7,415 nt of DNA from positions 1 through 7,415 of the forward strand of contig DFBC01000115.1 in assembly GCA_002367235.1 (NCBI GenBank). Direction: 5' to 3'. The notes below the pieces were generated by a model. That model did no database searches and was not told the DNA's origin. It saw nothing but the letters and a program-made list of their open reading frames with translations. Of the stretch, positions 1 to 6,208 are shown piece by piece. The stretch comes from Cellvibrionales bacterium UBA3090. GTDB lineage: Bacteria > Pseudomonadota > Gammaproteobacteria > Pseudomonadales > Porticoccaceae. The position numbers and the translations under genes were made by a program. Within the stretch, counting starts at the first letter, position 1; each line of letters starts with the position of its first letter.

Positions 1-2633
1 ATGGCATCGCCCAAGAGCGAGGTGGCTAACTGGGTAGCATCGAGAAACCAGGTGCGATCCTCTCCGGTTTCGTCTTGAAGAACCTGAGTCATTGCCAATG
101 TGGGGAACACCGCATCGGGGTTGTGAGTAAATTCTGCCGTGGGGGATTCATGGCTATTGATCACTGCAGAGGAAAACTCCCGGTTGACCTTGGACAGAGA
201 TTCGTTGCTGGTGGAAACCACCAGGTCTGCACCCAACAAAAGATGGGCATCGCCAGCAGGAATTCTGGCCCCATGAATATCCGATTGTGTTTTGGCAATA
301 CGCACATGGCTGGTGACCGAGCCAAATTTTTGTGCCAGCCCCGTCTGCGTCAGCACGGAAGTTCCCCTCCCGGCAATGTGGGCCGCCATTCCTAAAATGG
401 AACCCACGGTTAGCACACCAGTGCCACCAATACCGGCCACCAGAATATTGTAAGGTACATCGATAGCGGGGAATGTCGGTACTGGAAGCTCGTTCCAGGT
501 TTCACCGTGATGGGAAGGGCTGTGCCCATCGCGGCACCCCTCGTCGGTAGCAGCAATATTCTTTCTCAATTGACCACCGTGGACGGTCACAAAACTCGGG
601 CAGAAACCTTTAACGCAGGAGTAATCCTTATTGCAGGCAGACTGATCAATCATCCGTTTGCGTCCAAGTACCGTGTCTTTTGGAATCACAGACAGGCAAT
701 TGGATTGCACACCACAATCACCGCAACCTTCGCAGACCATCTCGTTAATGAATACCCGTTTGGTTGGGCCTTCCAGCGTGCCTTTTTTACGGCGACGACG
801 CTTTTCGGCTGCACAGGTCTGCACATAGATCAGAATTGTAGTGCCAGGAATCTCGCGAAGTTCACGTTGTACCGCATCCAGTTGGTCGCGGTGATGTATC
901 GACAGGCCGTCTAATTTTTTTATTAACGGGGTAGAAAAGTCCCGATCAAATTGATCCGGGTCGTCCGAGACGACAGCAATTCGTTTAACTCCCTCACCGC
1001 GGAGTTGGTAAATCATCTGCTCGACCGAGAGGTCTCCATCAATCGGTTGCCCCCCCGTCATCGCCACCGCATCGTTGAAGAGGATTTTGTAGGTAATATT
1101 CACCCCTGAAGCAATCGCCGCCCGGATCGCCAACAATCCGGAGTGGAAATAAGTACCGTCCCCCAGATTTTGAAATACATGCCGGGTATCGGTAAATGGT
1201 GCCTGGCCAATCCAGGTGGCCCCCTCACCTCCCATCTGAGTAAAGGTATAGGTACTACGATCCATCCACTGCACCATGTAGTGACAGCCAATACCGGCCA
1301 TGGCCATACTGCCCTCGGGTACAACCGTGGAGGTGTTATGCGGACACCCTGAACAGTACCAGGGACTACGTTCGATCAGCGCTGTTTTATTGGCCAACGA
1401 TTGTTCTTTGGCCAATAAAAATGCCAATCGTTTTTCAATGGCTTCGCTGATAAAAAATTGACCGATTCGACGGGCAATCACCCGAGCAATAATTGCTGGA
1501 GTCAACTCACCCAAATTGGTCACTAGCAATTCACGATTCTCATCGTATTCACCAACGACTCTGGGGCGCTCCTCAACTGGCCAGTTATATAAATGACTGG
1601 TCAACTGGTCTTCTATAACACTGCGTTTTTCCTCAATGACCAGTATTTCATCCAGACCTTTGGCAAACTGATGAGTCACCACCGGCTCCAGTGGCCAGCT
1701 CATCCCTACCTTGTAGAGCCGCAGACCAATTTCCTGAGCAAGCTTCTCATCAATCCCCAGGTCATCCAAAGCCTGCAACGTATCGAGGTACGATTTACCC
1801 GTTGTGATAATGCCCAGCCTGGCATTGGGGCTATCCAAGGTAATGCGATTAAGATTATTAGCTCTGGCAAAAGCCAAAGCTGCATAGATTTTGTCCCGTT
1901 GCAGGCGTTTTTCCTGTTCCAGGGGGGTATCGGGCCAACGAGCATGAACACCACCTTCCGGCAATACGTAATCCTTGGGGAAAACAATTTTCACGCGCCC
2001 CGGGTCTATTTCTGCCGAAATAGCTGCATCACAGTTTTCCGTGATCACCTTCATGCCGACCCAGCACCCACAGTATCGGGACAACTCCCAGCCATAGACG
2101 CCGAGATCCAGAACCTCCTGCACACCCGCAGGATTTAGTACGGGGCAGGTAGCGCCAATAAACATGTGATCGCTCTGGTGGGGCAATGTGGAAGACTTAC
2201 AGGCGTGATCATCTCCCACGACAGCTAAGACTCCCCCATATTTAGATGTACCAAATGCATTGGCATGTTTGAGAACATCAAGACTGCGATCCAGCCCCGG
2301 CCCCTTGCCATACCACATGCCATAGACACCATCGTATTTGGCACCGGGGAAGATATTGACCTGCTGGCTACCCCACACCGCCGTCATTCCCAGGTCTTCA
2401 TTAATTCCAGGCTGAAAATGAATATTGTGCTTATCGAGAAAGGATTTGGCTTTCCATAGTGACTGGTCCAATGCACCCACAGGTGAGCCACGATAACCGG
2501 AGATAAAACACGCCGTATTGAGGCCTCGCTGTTGATCTCGTTGGTGTTGAAGAATGGGCAAACGAACGAGTGCCTCAATACCGCTTAAATAAGCACGACC
2601 TTTATCCAACAGATATTTGTCATCCAGCGACAC
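1..2633 (-). CDS. Indolepyruvate:ferredoxin oxidoreductase, fused IorA-IorB type (partial, C-terminus off the left edge)
   Basis: This enzyme oxidatively decarboxylates arylpyruvates such as indolepyruvate, made by transamination of aromatic amino acids, to aryl-acetyl-CoA, using TPP and passing electrons to ferredoxin in the cytoplasm. The frame is open for 877 codons and runs off the window; the bacterial fused family is usually about 1150-1190 residues. Numbered from the GTG at 2633, the N-terminal pyrimidine-type domain carries GYRGSP at 46-51. The TPP core has YCSGCPHNT (C427, C430) and GDG at 491-493 followed by N520. A cysteine-rich stretch typical of the fused family has CEGCGDCG (C634, C637, C640), C646, C667, C673 and C678, likely Fe-S ligands. 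The gamma domain begins with GIGGTG at 734-739. The start VSLDDKYLL matches the usual family N-terminus and has AAGG eight bases upstream. In-frame GTGs at 2729 and 2723, the latter with AGGGAG five bases upstream, would add about 30 lysine-rich residues. Family assignment is firm; the start is not. Confidence 0.93.
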   Translation of the reverse strand, partial: MSLDDKYLLDKGRAYLSGIEALVRLPILQHQRDQQRGLNTACFISGYRGSPVGALDQSLWKAKSFLDKHNIHFQPGINEDLGMTAVWGSQQVNIFPGAKYDGVYGMWYGKGPGLDRSLDVLKHANAFGTSKYGGVLAVVGDDHACKSSTLPHQSDHMFIGATCPVLNPAGVQEVLDLGVYGWELSRYCGCWVGMKVITENCDAAISAEIDPGRVKIVFPKDYVLPEGGVHARWPDTPLEQEKRLQRDKIYAALAFARANNLNRITLDSPNARLGIITTGKSYLDTLQALDDLGIDEKLAQEIGLRLYKVGMSWPLEPVVTHQFAKGLDEILVIEEKRSVIEDQLTSHLYNWPVEERPRVVGEYDENRELLVTNLGELTPAIIARVIARRIGQFFISEAIEKRLAFLLAKEQSLANKTALIERSPWYCSGCPHNTSTVVPEGSMAMAGIGCHYMVQWMDRSTYTFTQMGGEGATWIGQAPFTDTRHVFQNLGDGTYFHSGLLAIRAAIASGVNITYKILFNDAVAMTGGQPIDGDLSVEQMIYQLRGEGVKRIAVVSDDPDQFDRDFSTPLIKKLDGLSIHHRDQLDAVQRELREIPGTTILIYVQTCAAEKRRRRKKGTLEGPTKRVFINEMVCEGCGDCGVQSNCLSVIPKDTVLGRKRMIDQSACNKDYSCVKGFCPSFVTVHGGQLRKNIAATDEGCRDGHSPSHHGETWNELPVPTFPAIDVPYNILVAGIGGTGVLTVGSILGMAAHIAGRGTSVLTQTGLAQKFGSVTSHVRIAKTQSDIHGARIPAGDAHLLLGADLVVSTSNESLSKVNREFSSAVINSHESPTAEFTHNPDAVFPTLAMTQVLQDETGEDRTWFLDATQLATSLLGDA

Positions 2634-2664
2634 TGTTGATGCCTTATTTTTTGCACCATTTTTG

Positions 2665-2865
2665 TTAACTTTTTTTATTCCGTCTGGTGCTGCTTTTAAC
2701 GGAACGTTCGATGGCGTTTTCACAGGCACTCCCTACGTTGAATACAACGTGATTAGCAGCCTTATCGCTCAGCAATCTCCATTCAGTTTTATGAGCTGCT
2801 TTTGTAACCTCTTTGGCAAATAGCATAGCGGGTTGTTCCGGGTATAGATTTGCTTTTTTTCTCAT
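2665..2865 (-). CDS. Small upstream reading frame, 66 aa, unknown; possible leader or out-of-frame N-terminus of the oxidoreductase
   Basis: I do not recognise this protein. It starts with ATG, has AGGA four bases upstream (2870-2873), begins MRKKANLYPEQ and is basic, ending SSTRRNKKS. No signal peptide, membrane span or known motif is visible. It is the first translatable frame downstream of the divergent spacer, and it stops 31 bases before the GTG of the oxidoreductase. It overlaps the alternative GTG starts (2723, 2729) in another frame. Its last codons cross a run of seven A on the minus strand (2670-2676). Removing one A joins it in frame to the oxidoreductase, giving an N-terminal extension of about 75 residues. 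It could therefore be a real small protein, a translated leader, a displaced N-terminus caused by frameshift or sequencing error, or a chance frame. Confidence 0.35.
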   Translation of the reverse strand: MRKKANLYPEQPAMLFAKEVTKAAHKTEWRLLSDKAANHVVFNVGSACENAIERSVKSSTRRNKKS

Positions 2866-2935
2866 AAAATCCTACATGTAAGGAATATATTGCTTAATAT
2901 TAAATAAGAATAGAAATTTATTGCATGAATAGCCC
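2866..2935. promoter_or_regulatory. Divergent AT-rich regulatory spacer with several dyads, candidate Lrp-type operators
   Basis: This 70-bp spacer lies between the small minus-strand frame ahead of the oxidoreductase and the Lrp-type regulator gene. It contains a near-perfect dyad centred on ACATGT (TCCTACATGTAAGGA, 2870-2884), the palindromes AATATATT (2884-2891) and TTAATATTAA (2894-2903), and TAGAAATTTATTGCA (2911-2925), which fits 12 of 15 positions of the E. coli Lrp consensus YAGHAWATTWTDCTR. Lrp-family proteins commonly bind such AT-rich dyads next to their own gene. I could not settle on clear -35/-10 pairs. That these are operators is inference from position and composition. Confidence 0.4.
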
Positions 2936-3409
2936 ATGGAAAATATCGACAGCATAGACATCAATATTCTTAAGCAGCTTCAAAGCAATGCTGGCCTAAC
3001 GGCACAGGAGATAGCTGGCACGGTAAACCTGTCCACATCTCCCTGCTGGCGACGTATTAATCGATTAGAAGAAATAGGCATTATTAAGAAAAAGGTAGCC
3101 CTATTGGACTCACAAAAACTGGGCATGCAGATGGTAACGTTTGTCAGCATTTCGCTCTCAAAAAATGATGAGGAATCACTGGAAACCTTTGAAGAACAAG
3201 TGCAACAGTTTCCAGAAATTGTAGAGTGTTATACGGTGACAGGAACCATGGATTATTTTTTAAAAATTATTACCCGGGATATTCAGCATTTTGAACGTTT
3301 TCTACGACAGCATTTGGCCCAGTTACCACTAATAAGAGAAATGCATTCCAATGTAGCGGTCACCCAAATTAAATACTCGACTGAATTACCCCTCGACACC
3401 CAGCTATAA
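2936..3409 (+). CDS. Lrp/AsnC family transcriptional regulator
   Basis: This is a 157-residue DNA-binding regulator of the feast/famine family, which usually forms dimers to octamers and senses amino acids. Residues 5-60 form the winged helix-turn-helix: IDINILKQLQSNAGLTAQEIA leads to a recognition helix around 34-46 (TSPCWRRINRLEE) and GIIKKK. Residues 65-150 form the RAM ligand-binding domain, including VTGTMDYFLKI at 101-111. Length is typical of the family. The ATG at 2936 is the only nearby start, because an in-frame TAG lies two codons upstream (2930-2932). No good Shine-Dalgarno sequence is visible, so translation may be weak or the transcript nearly leaderless. The gene is divergent from the indolepyruvate oxidoreductase, so it probably controls that gene and itself in response to an aromatic or other amino acid. 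The ligand is not readable from sequence. Confidence 0.93.
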   Translation: MENIDSIDINILKQLQSNAGLTAQEIAGTVNLSTSPCWRRINRLEEIGIIKKKVALLDSQKLGMQMVTFVSISLSKNDEESLETFEEQVQQFPEIVECYTVTGTMDYFLKIITRDIQHFERFLRQHLAQLPLIREMHSNVAVTQIKYSTELPLDTQL

Positions 3410-3413
3410 GATT

Positions 3414-3429
3414 CCCTTAAGCTAAAGGG
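3414..3429. terminator. Weak hairpin just after the regulator gene
   Basis: CCCTT (3414-3418) and AAGGG (3425-3429) can pair around a six-base loop, starting four bases after the regulator's stop codon. An alternative pairing of TAAGC with GCTTA overlaps it. Neither is followed by a T-run on either strand, so it is at best a weak terminator in the convergent gap. The rest of 3430-3553 shows no gene and no stronger structure. Confidence 0.2.
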
Positions 3430-3553
3430 CTTAGGTTCTACAATAAATTAACGTAGACTCTCGAATGAAAACCACCTCGGCATTCCACTCAGGTGAACGA
3501 CAAGCTCAGTTGCGCTGGGGCACATCAGGGTTATGGACCAGCGGCAACAGCAA

Positions 3554-4072
3554 TTACTCGGATGGATCGAGAGACAAGTTGGCGGTGTCCACATGTTGAT
3601 CGTCAAACTTTCGCTTATGTTCATCGTCCAACACATCCGCGCCAGCTTCGGCAATGCTCAGACCAGAGGTATCGACATCGGCAGGAGTAAAGTCTTTTTG
3701 ATCCTCGGGGGACAGCACATCTGCGCCTACCGGAGCCACATCAAAATCAACATGTTGCGGAACCGGAGGTTGGGCATCTTGAGCAGGTGATGCATCGGGT
3801 TCAGAACCGAGTGTTTCAGCAATAGACTGCTCAACCACTGTAGCTCTACGAATATCAACCAATGCACCCGCTTTAAGTAAAGACGATTGATAATGCTCGG
3901 CAGTCTCCCTGTCCAGGTTGCGCTTAACGACAACCGGCCGACCAAAAAACATCTTTTCAATACGCTCTGCATCGGCATTAAATAACTGGACCAAGCGTTG
4001 CTTCACCTCCATAACCGGCTGCCCTGCAACTACGTCCCCGCGAAAAACCACTTCAAAAAGTTCATCACTCAT
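3554..4072 (-). CDS. Conserved-type hypothetical protein, 172 aa, with C-terminal 28-residue tandem repeats
   Basis: Function is unknown. Residues 1-75 look like one compact alpha/beta domain (FEVVFRGDVVAG, VKQRLVQLFNAD, MFFGRPVVVKRNLD, then an alpha helix ending LLKAGALVDI). I recall this pattern from N-termini of uncharacterised gammaproteobacterial proteins, some carrying membrane domains, but cannot confirm it here. Residues 76-109 are a Pro/Ala/Gln-rich linker. Residues 110-137 and 138-165 are two copies of a 28-residue unit sharing A..GADVL (copy positions 4-11), E at 14, F at 19 and VDT at 24-26. A third copy begins (LSLDP, 166-170) just before the stop. The tail is strongly acidic. 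There is no signal peptide or membrane segment, so it is probably cytoplasmic. It follows dgkA on the same strand after a 126-bp spacer. AGGG lies about 13 bases and GATGG about 7 bases before the ATG, a mediocre ribosome site. Confidence 0.8.
   Translation of the reverse strand: MSDELFEVVFRGDVVAGQPVMEVKQRLVQLFNADAERIEKMFFGRPVVVKRNLDRETAEHYQSSLLKAGALVDIRRATVVEQSIAETLGSEPDASPAQDAQPPVPQHVDFDVAPVGADVLSPEDQKDFTPADVDTSGLSIAEAGADVLDDEHKRKFDDQHVDTANLSLDPSE
3575..3745 (-). repeat. Two-and-a-bit copies of a coding tandem repeat (28 codons per unit)
   Basis: Within the 172-aa protein, codons 110-137 and 138-165 encode two equal-length units, with only the first residues of a third. GADVL, E, F and VDT fall at the same position in both units, while intervening residues and the DNA have diverged. 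The array is therefore old rather than a recent duplication. Confidence 0.65.
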
Positions 4073-4147
4073 AACGTGACCATCCCTAGATAGTTAAACC
4101 TTTCATCATTAAATCGATTAATAACTGCACCACCTGAGCTCAAGTCG

Positions 4148-4191
4148 ATACGACCCTTTCAACAATGTCAGTTCTAATGATAATACGACCC
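4148..4191. repeat. Direct repeat ATACGACCC, 35 bp apart
   Basis: The nine bases ATACGACCC occur at 4148-4156 and 4183-4191 in the spacer between dgkA and the 172-aa gene. On the transcribed minus strand this reads GGGTCGTAT twice. The 35-bp spacing is close to a whole number of helical turns, which would suit paired binding sites upstream of the 172-aa gene, but nothing else supports this. The rest of the 126-bp spacer (4073-4198) shows only a partial dyad around AATCGATT (4112-4119) and no clear terminator or promoter. Confidence 0.3.
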
Positions 4192-4198
4192 TGCGATG

Positions 4199-4573
4199 CT
4201 ATCCAAAACCTATCGCCAGCCAAGTAAATAACCCCAAGCTCATCGCCAATAGAACAGCTGCGGACCCCTGATCTTTTGCCCGGCCCGACAACTCGTGGTG
4301 CTCTTCGCCAACCCTATCCACCACAGCCTCAACTGCCGAGTTAAGCAATTCCACAATTAATATCAGTATAAGAGAACCTAACAACAACACCAATTCTACC
4401 GCTGAGCCTGCCAATATCAGTGCAAAGGGTATCAGAATAGCGCCCACAATCACTTCCACGCGGAATGCTTCTTCGTGTTTGAAACAGGACGCCAGCCCCT
4501 GACGGGAGTATGTAAACCCACCGATAATCCGTCGCTTCATCAAGCCCAGAACTGCCGCCTGTTTATTTTTCAA
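4199..4573 (-). CDS. dgkA: Diacylglycerol kinase, prokaryotic integral-membrane type
   Basis: The enzyme phosphorylates diacylglycerol to phosphatidic acid at the inner membrane, recycling lipid left over from envelope glycan synthesis. The 124 residues match the E. coli protein (about 122) throughout. E34 in HEEAFRVE aligns with the conserved surface-helix glutamate. Three membrane segments lie at about 41-58, 59-82 and 104-122. The active-site block VELLNSAVEAVVDR gives E75, N78 and E82, and HELSGRAKDQGSAAVL gives K100 and D101. The start is a TTG (4573-4571) that overlaps the TGA stop of cysE, so the two genes are translationally coupled. GGAG sits seven bases upstream inside cysE, which favours this start. 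An internal ATG at codon 12 would still leave all catalytic residues but lacks as good a ribosome site. Confidence 0.95.
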   Translation of the reverse strand: MKNKQAAVLGLMKRRIIGGFTYSRQGLASCFKHEEAFRVEVIVGAILIPFALILAGSAVELVLLLGSLILILIVELLNSAVEAVVDRVGEEHHELSGRAKDQGSAAVLLAMSLGLFTWLAIGFG

Positions 4574-5388
4574 ATGCCATCTCCATCAATCCTCTGATCC
4601 ATTTCACGACTAGGCTCCGCTTCAGTCGGGTGACCGACAATTTTAGCTGGCACACCTGCAACAGTGGTGTGTGGAGGAACGGGATCCAAAACCAGGCTGC
4701 CAGCACCAATTTTGGCACCCTCACCCACATTGATATTACCAAGGATTTTTGCCCCCGCAGCAATCAGCACACCACAACCAATTTTTGGGTGCCGGTCGCC
4801 AGCCTGCGCACCCGTTCCTCCCAGAGTCACCGAGTGCAACATAGAGACATTATCGCCAATCACGCTTGTTTCACCGATGACCAAACCCGTGGCATGGTCA
4901 ATCATTATGCCACTGCCAATCTGGGCACCCGGATGGATATCAACTGCAAAGATTTCTGACACTCTATTTTGTAAATAAAGCGCCAAAGATTGACGATTAC
5001 TCCGCCATAGCCAGTTGGCCACGCGGTAGATCTGCAAGGCGTGAAAACCCTTGAAATAAAGCAATGGCAAACAATACTGATCGCAGGCAGGGTCCCGCTC
5101 GACATAGGCCGATAGATCTTTGCGCATGCTGTCACAGATGGCGGGTTCCGCCGCCATAGCTTCAACAAACACTTCGCGGATGGTTAACGCCGATAACACG
5201 CTGTTATCAATTTGCGCGGCTAAATTATAGGCTAGCGCCCCTTCGAGCGTCTGATGGCTCAACACTGAATCATAAAAGAAGCTGGTCAATACAGGCTCTT
5301 GCTGTGCTAGCAGTTCTACTTCATGGTGGATAGCCTCCCACAATGAATCACGCCCCGGTTTCACCTGCGAATTTTTCTGCTTACTCAT
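4570..5388 (-). CDS. cysE: Serine O-acetyltransferase
   Basis: CysE transfers the acetyl group of acetyl-CoA to L-serine, making O-acetylserine, the first committed step of cysteine synthesis, in the cytoplasm. At 272 residues it matches the E. coli enzyme (273). An alpha-helical N-terminal domain (about 1-145) carries RDPACD with D99. It is followed by a left-handed beta-helix of hexapeptide repeats (about 150-235). Catalytic and serine-binding residues are in place: D150 in VDIHP, D164-H165 in DHATG, and R199-H200 in DRHPKI. HTTVAGVPAKIVG closes the helix. The chain ends in GDGI, and the terminal isoleucine is the residue that inserts into CysK to form the cysteine synthase complex, so complex formation and cysteine feedback are expected. 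It starts three bases after the stop of the upstream peptidase gene, with a weak GAG site, and its TGA overlaps the dgkA start. Confidence 0.96.
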   Translation of the reverse strand: MSKQKNSQVKPGRDSLWEAIHHEVELLAQQEPVLTSFFYDSVLSHQTLEGALAYNLAAQIDNSVLSALTIREVFVEAMAAEPAICDSMRKDLSAYVERDPACDQYCLPLLYFKGFHALQIYRVANWLWRSNRQSLALYLQNRVSEIFAVDIHPGAQIGSGIMIDHATGLVIGETSVIGDNVSMLHSVTLGGTGAQAGDRHPKIGCGVLIAAGAKILGNINVGEGAKIGAGSLVLDPVPPHTTVAGVPAKIVGHPTEAEPSREMDQRIDGDGI

Positions 5389-5391
5389 TAT

Positions 5392-6090
5392 TCACTCATG
5401 TTTTTCTGATGGCTTGCTAAGGAAGCCGGGAGAGATAAATCTCGAAATAATTTCATCAAGATTGACTAGAATTGTATCCCGTAATACCAGCTCACTATTG
5501 TCCAATACGTCACGAATAAATGACAGGTCCACCTGCATTTCAAACTGTTGTGCGACCGGGGCATAACTCAGGTGCCAAGGCTCCGGAGCAACCCCACCCC
5601 GGTCTATTGCGAAAGGTTCTGCAAAGCCATATGCCTCTGCATGGTCATCCAGCCAACAACGTAGATCATAGAATGGGCCGCCCCTCTGATACTCAGACGG
5701 GGTTAACTGTAGAACATAATCCGGAACAACTGCCCCAGCGTCCCAAATATCTATATCGGTACCCCAGTGGTGCCTAGAACAGCCGGGTAGCGCCGACCAA
5801 CGCAAAATGGCAAACGCTTTTTCCCGATCATCCAGACAGCTCAGGTTAATAGGCTGACCGTTATCAGCCAGGACTTGCCGCTGACCGCGCGCCTTGGCAT
5901 TCCAGATCGCCAACTGGCGTTTATAGGAACGAAAACCGCTGGCCACCTGAAGATCAAAACCCTGTTGAGTCGCCGCCGCCTTAAAAGCCATAAAGGGTTC
6001 TATCGCGGCTTCATGCAGCAAGCAGCCGACACTCAATTCTCTCAAGTGCCGTTCAGTCTTGCCGCTCAACATATCCGATCTAATCTGCAT
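5392..6090 (-). CDS. Peptidase M15B family D-alanyl-D-alanine carboxypeptidase (VanY/LdcB-like)
   Basis: This is a zinc carboxypeptidase of the LAS fold that removes a terminal D-alanine from peptidoglycan peptides. From the ATG at 6090 it has 232 residues. Signature motifs are SGFRSY at 51-56 (R54), SRHHWGTDID at 105-114 (zinc ligands H107 and D114) and EPWH at 170-173 (catalytic E170, zinc ligand H173), so it should be active. The conserved ILRWSALPG lies just ahead of the zinc motif. No signal peptide or lipobox is seen, so the enzyme is probably cytoplasmic, where it may act on recycled peptides, unless exported by another route. A GTG at 6132 in the same frame would add 14 residues. I prefer 6090 because AAAGG lies four to five bases upstream, no ribosome site precedes the GTG, and the best promoter match falls between the two. 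It is probably the first gene of an operon with cysE and dgkA. Confidence 0.88.
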   Translation of the reverse strand: MQIRSDMLSGKTERHLRELSVGCLLHEAAIEPFMAFKAAATQQGFDLQVASGFRSYKRQLAIWNAKARGQRQVLADNGQPINLSCLDDREKAFAILRWSALPGCSRHHWGTDIDIWDAGAVVPDYVLQLTPSEYQRGGPFYDLRCWLDDHAEAYGFAEPFAIDRGGVAPEPWHLSYAPVAQQFEMQVDLSFIRDVLDNSELVLRDTILVNLDEIISRFISPGFLSKPSEKHE

Positions 6091-6117
6091 AAAACCTTTT
6101 CGGCCCACTCTGGATAC

Positions 6118-6146
6118 ATAGTATTTAAGCACATTAATATGAGTAA
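6118..6146 (-). promoter_or_regulatory. Candidate promoter for the peptidase-cysE-dgkA operon
   Basis: On the minus strand, TTACTC (6146-6141) and TACTAT (6123-6118) are separated by exactly 17 bp. Transcription would start near 6111, about 20 bases before the ATG at 6090. The -35 match is poor and the -10 fair, so this is a candidate only. Confidence 0.3.
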
Positions 6147-6154
6147 CATTATTT

Positions 6155-6163
6155 TGCTATGCT
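6155..6163 (+). promoter_or_regulatory. Candidate extended -10 promoter for the mscS-type gene
   Basis: TGCTATGCT fits an extended -10 element (TG, one base, TATGCT). There is only a weak AT-rich -35 region at about 6134-6140. Transcription would begin near 6170, giving a leader of about 39 bases before the channel gene's ATG. The spacer 6091-6208 thus appears to serve two diverging promoters. Confidence 0.35.
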
Positions 6164-6208
6164 GTAGCCACAACAAATGAGGCAAGCACAAACAGGGAGC
6201 TGCTTACC

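Noticed and set aside
1593..2138. Plus-strand frame of 181 codons, and similar plus-strand frames at 507-914 and 75-395
   Set aside because: All lie antisense to the clearly recognisable oxidoreductase and look nothing like known proteins; they are shadows of its codon pattern.
3469..3505. CACCT/AGGTG inverted repeat in the convergent gap
   Set aside because: Only five base pairs with a long loop and no T-run; not a credible terminator.
4181..4197. TAATACGACC resembling the start of a T7-type phage promoter
   Set aside because: The match breaks down after ten bases (no CACTATA follows), and the same core is half of a local direct repeat; no phage genes are near.
6091..6132. GTG at 6132 as start of the M15B peptidase
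   Set aside because: There is no ribosome site before it, the extra 14 residues add no signal peptide, and the likely promoter lies downstream of it; the ATG at 6090 is better.
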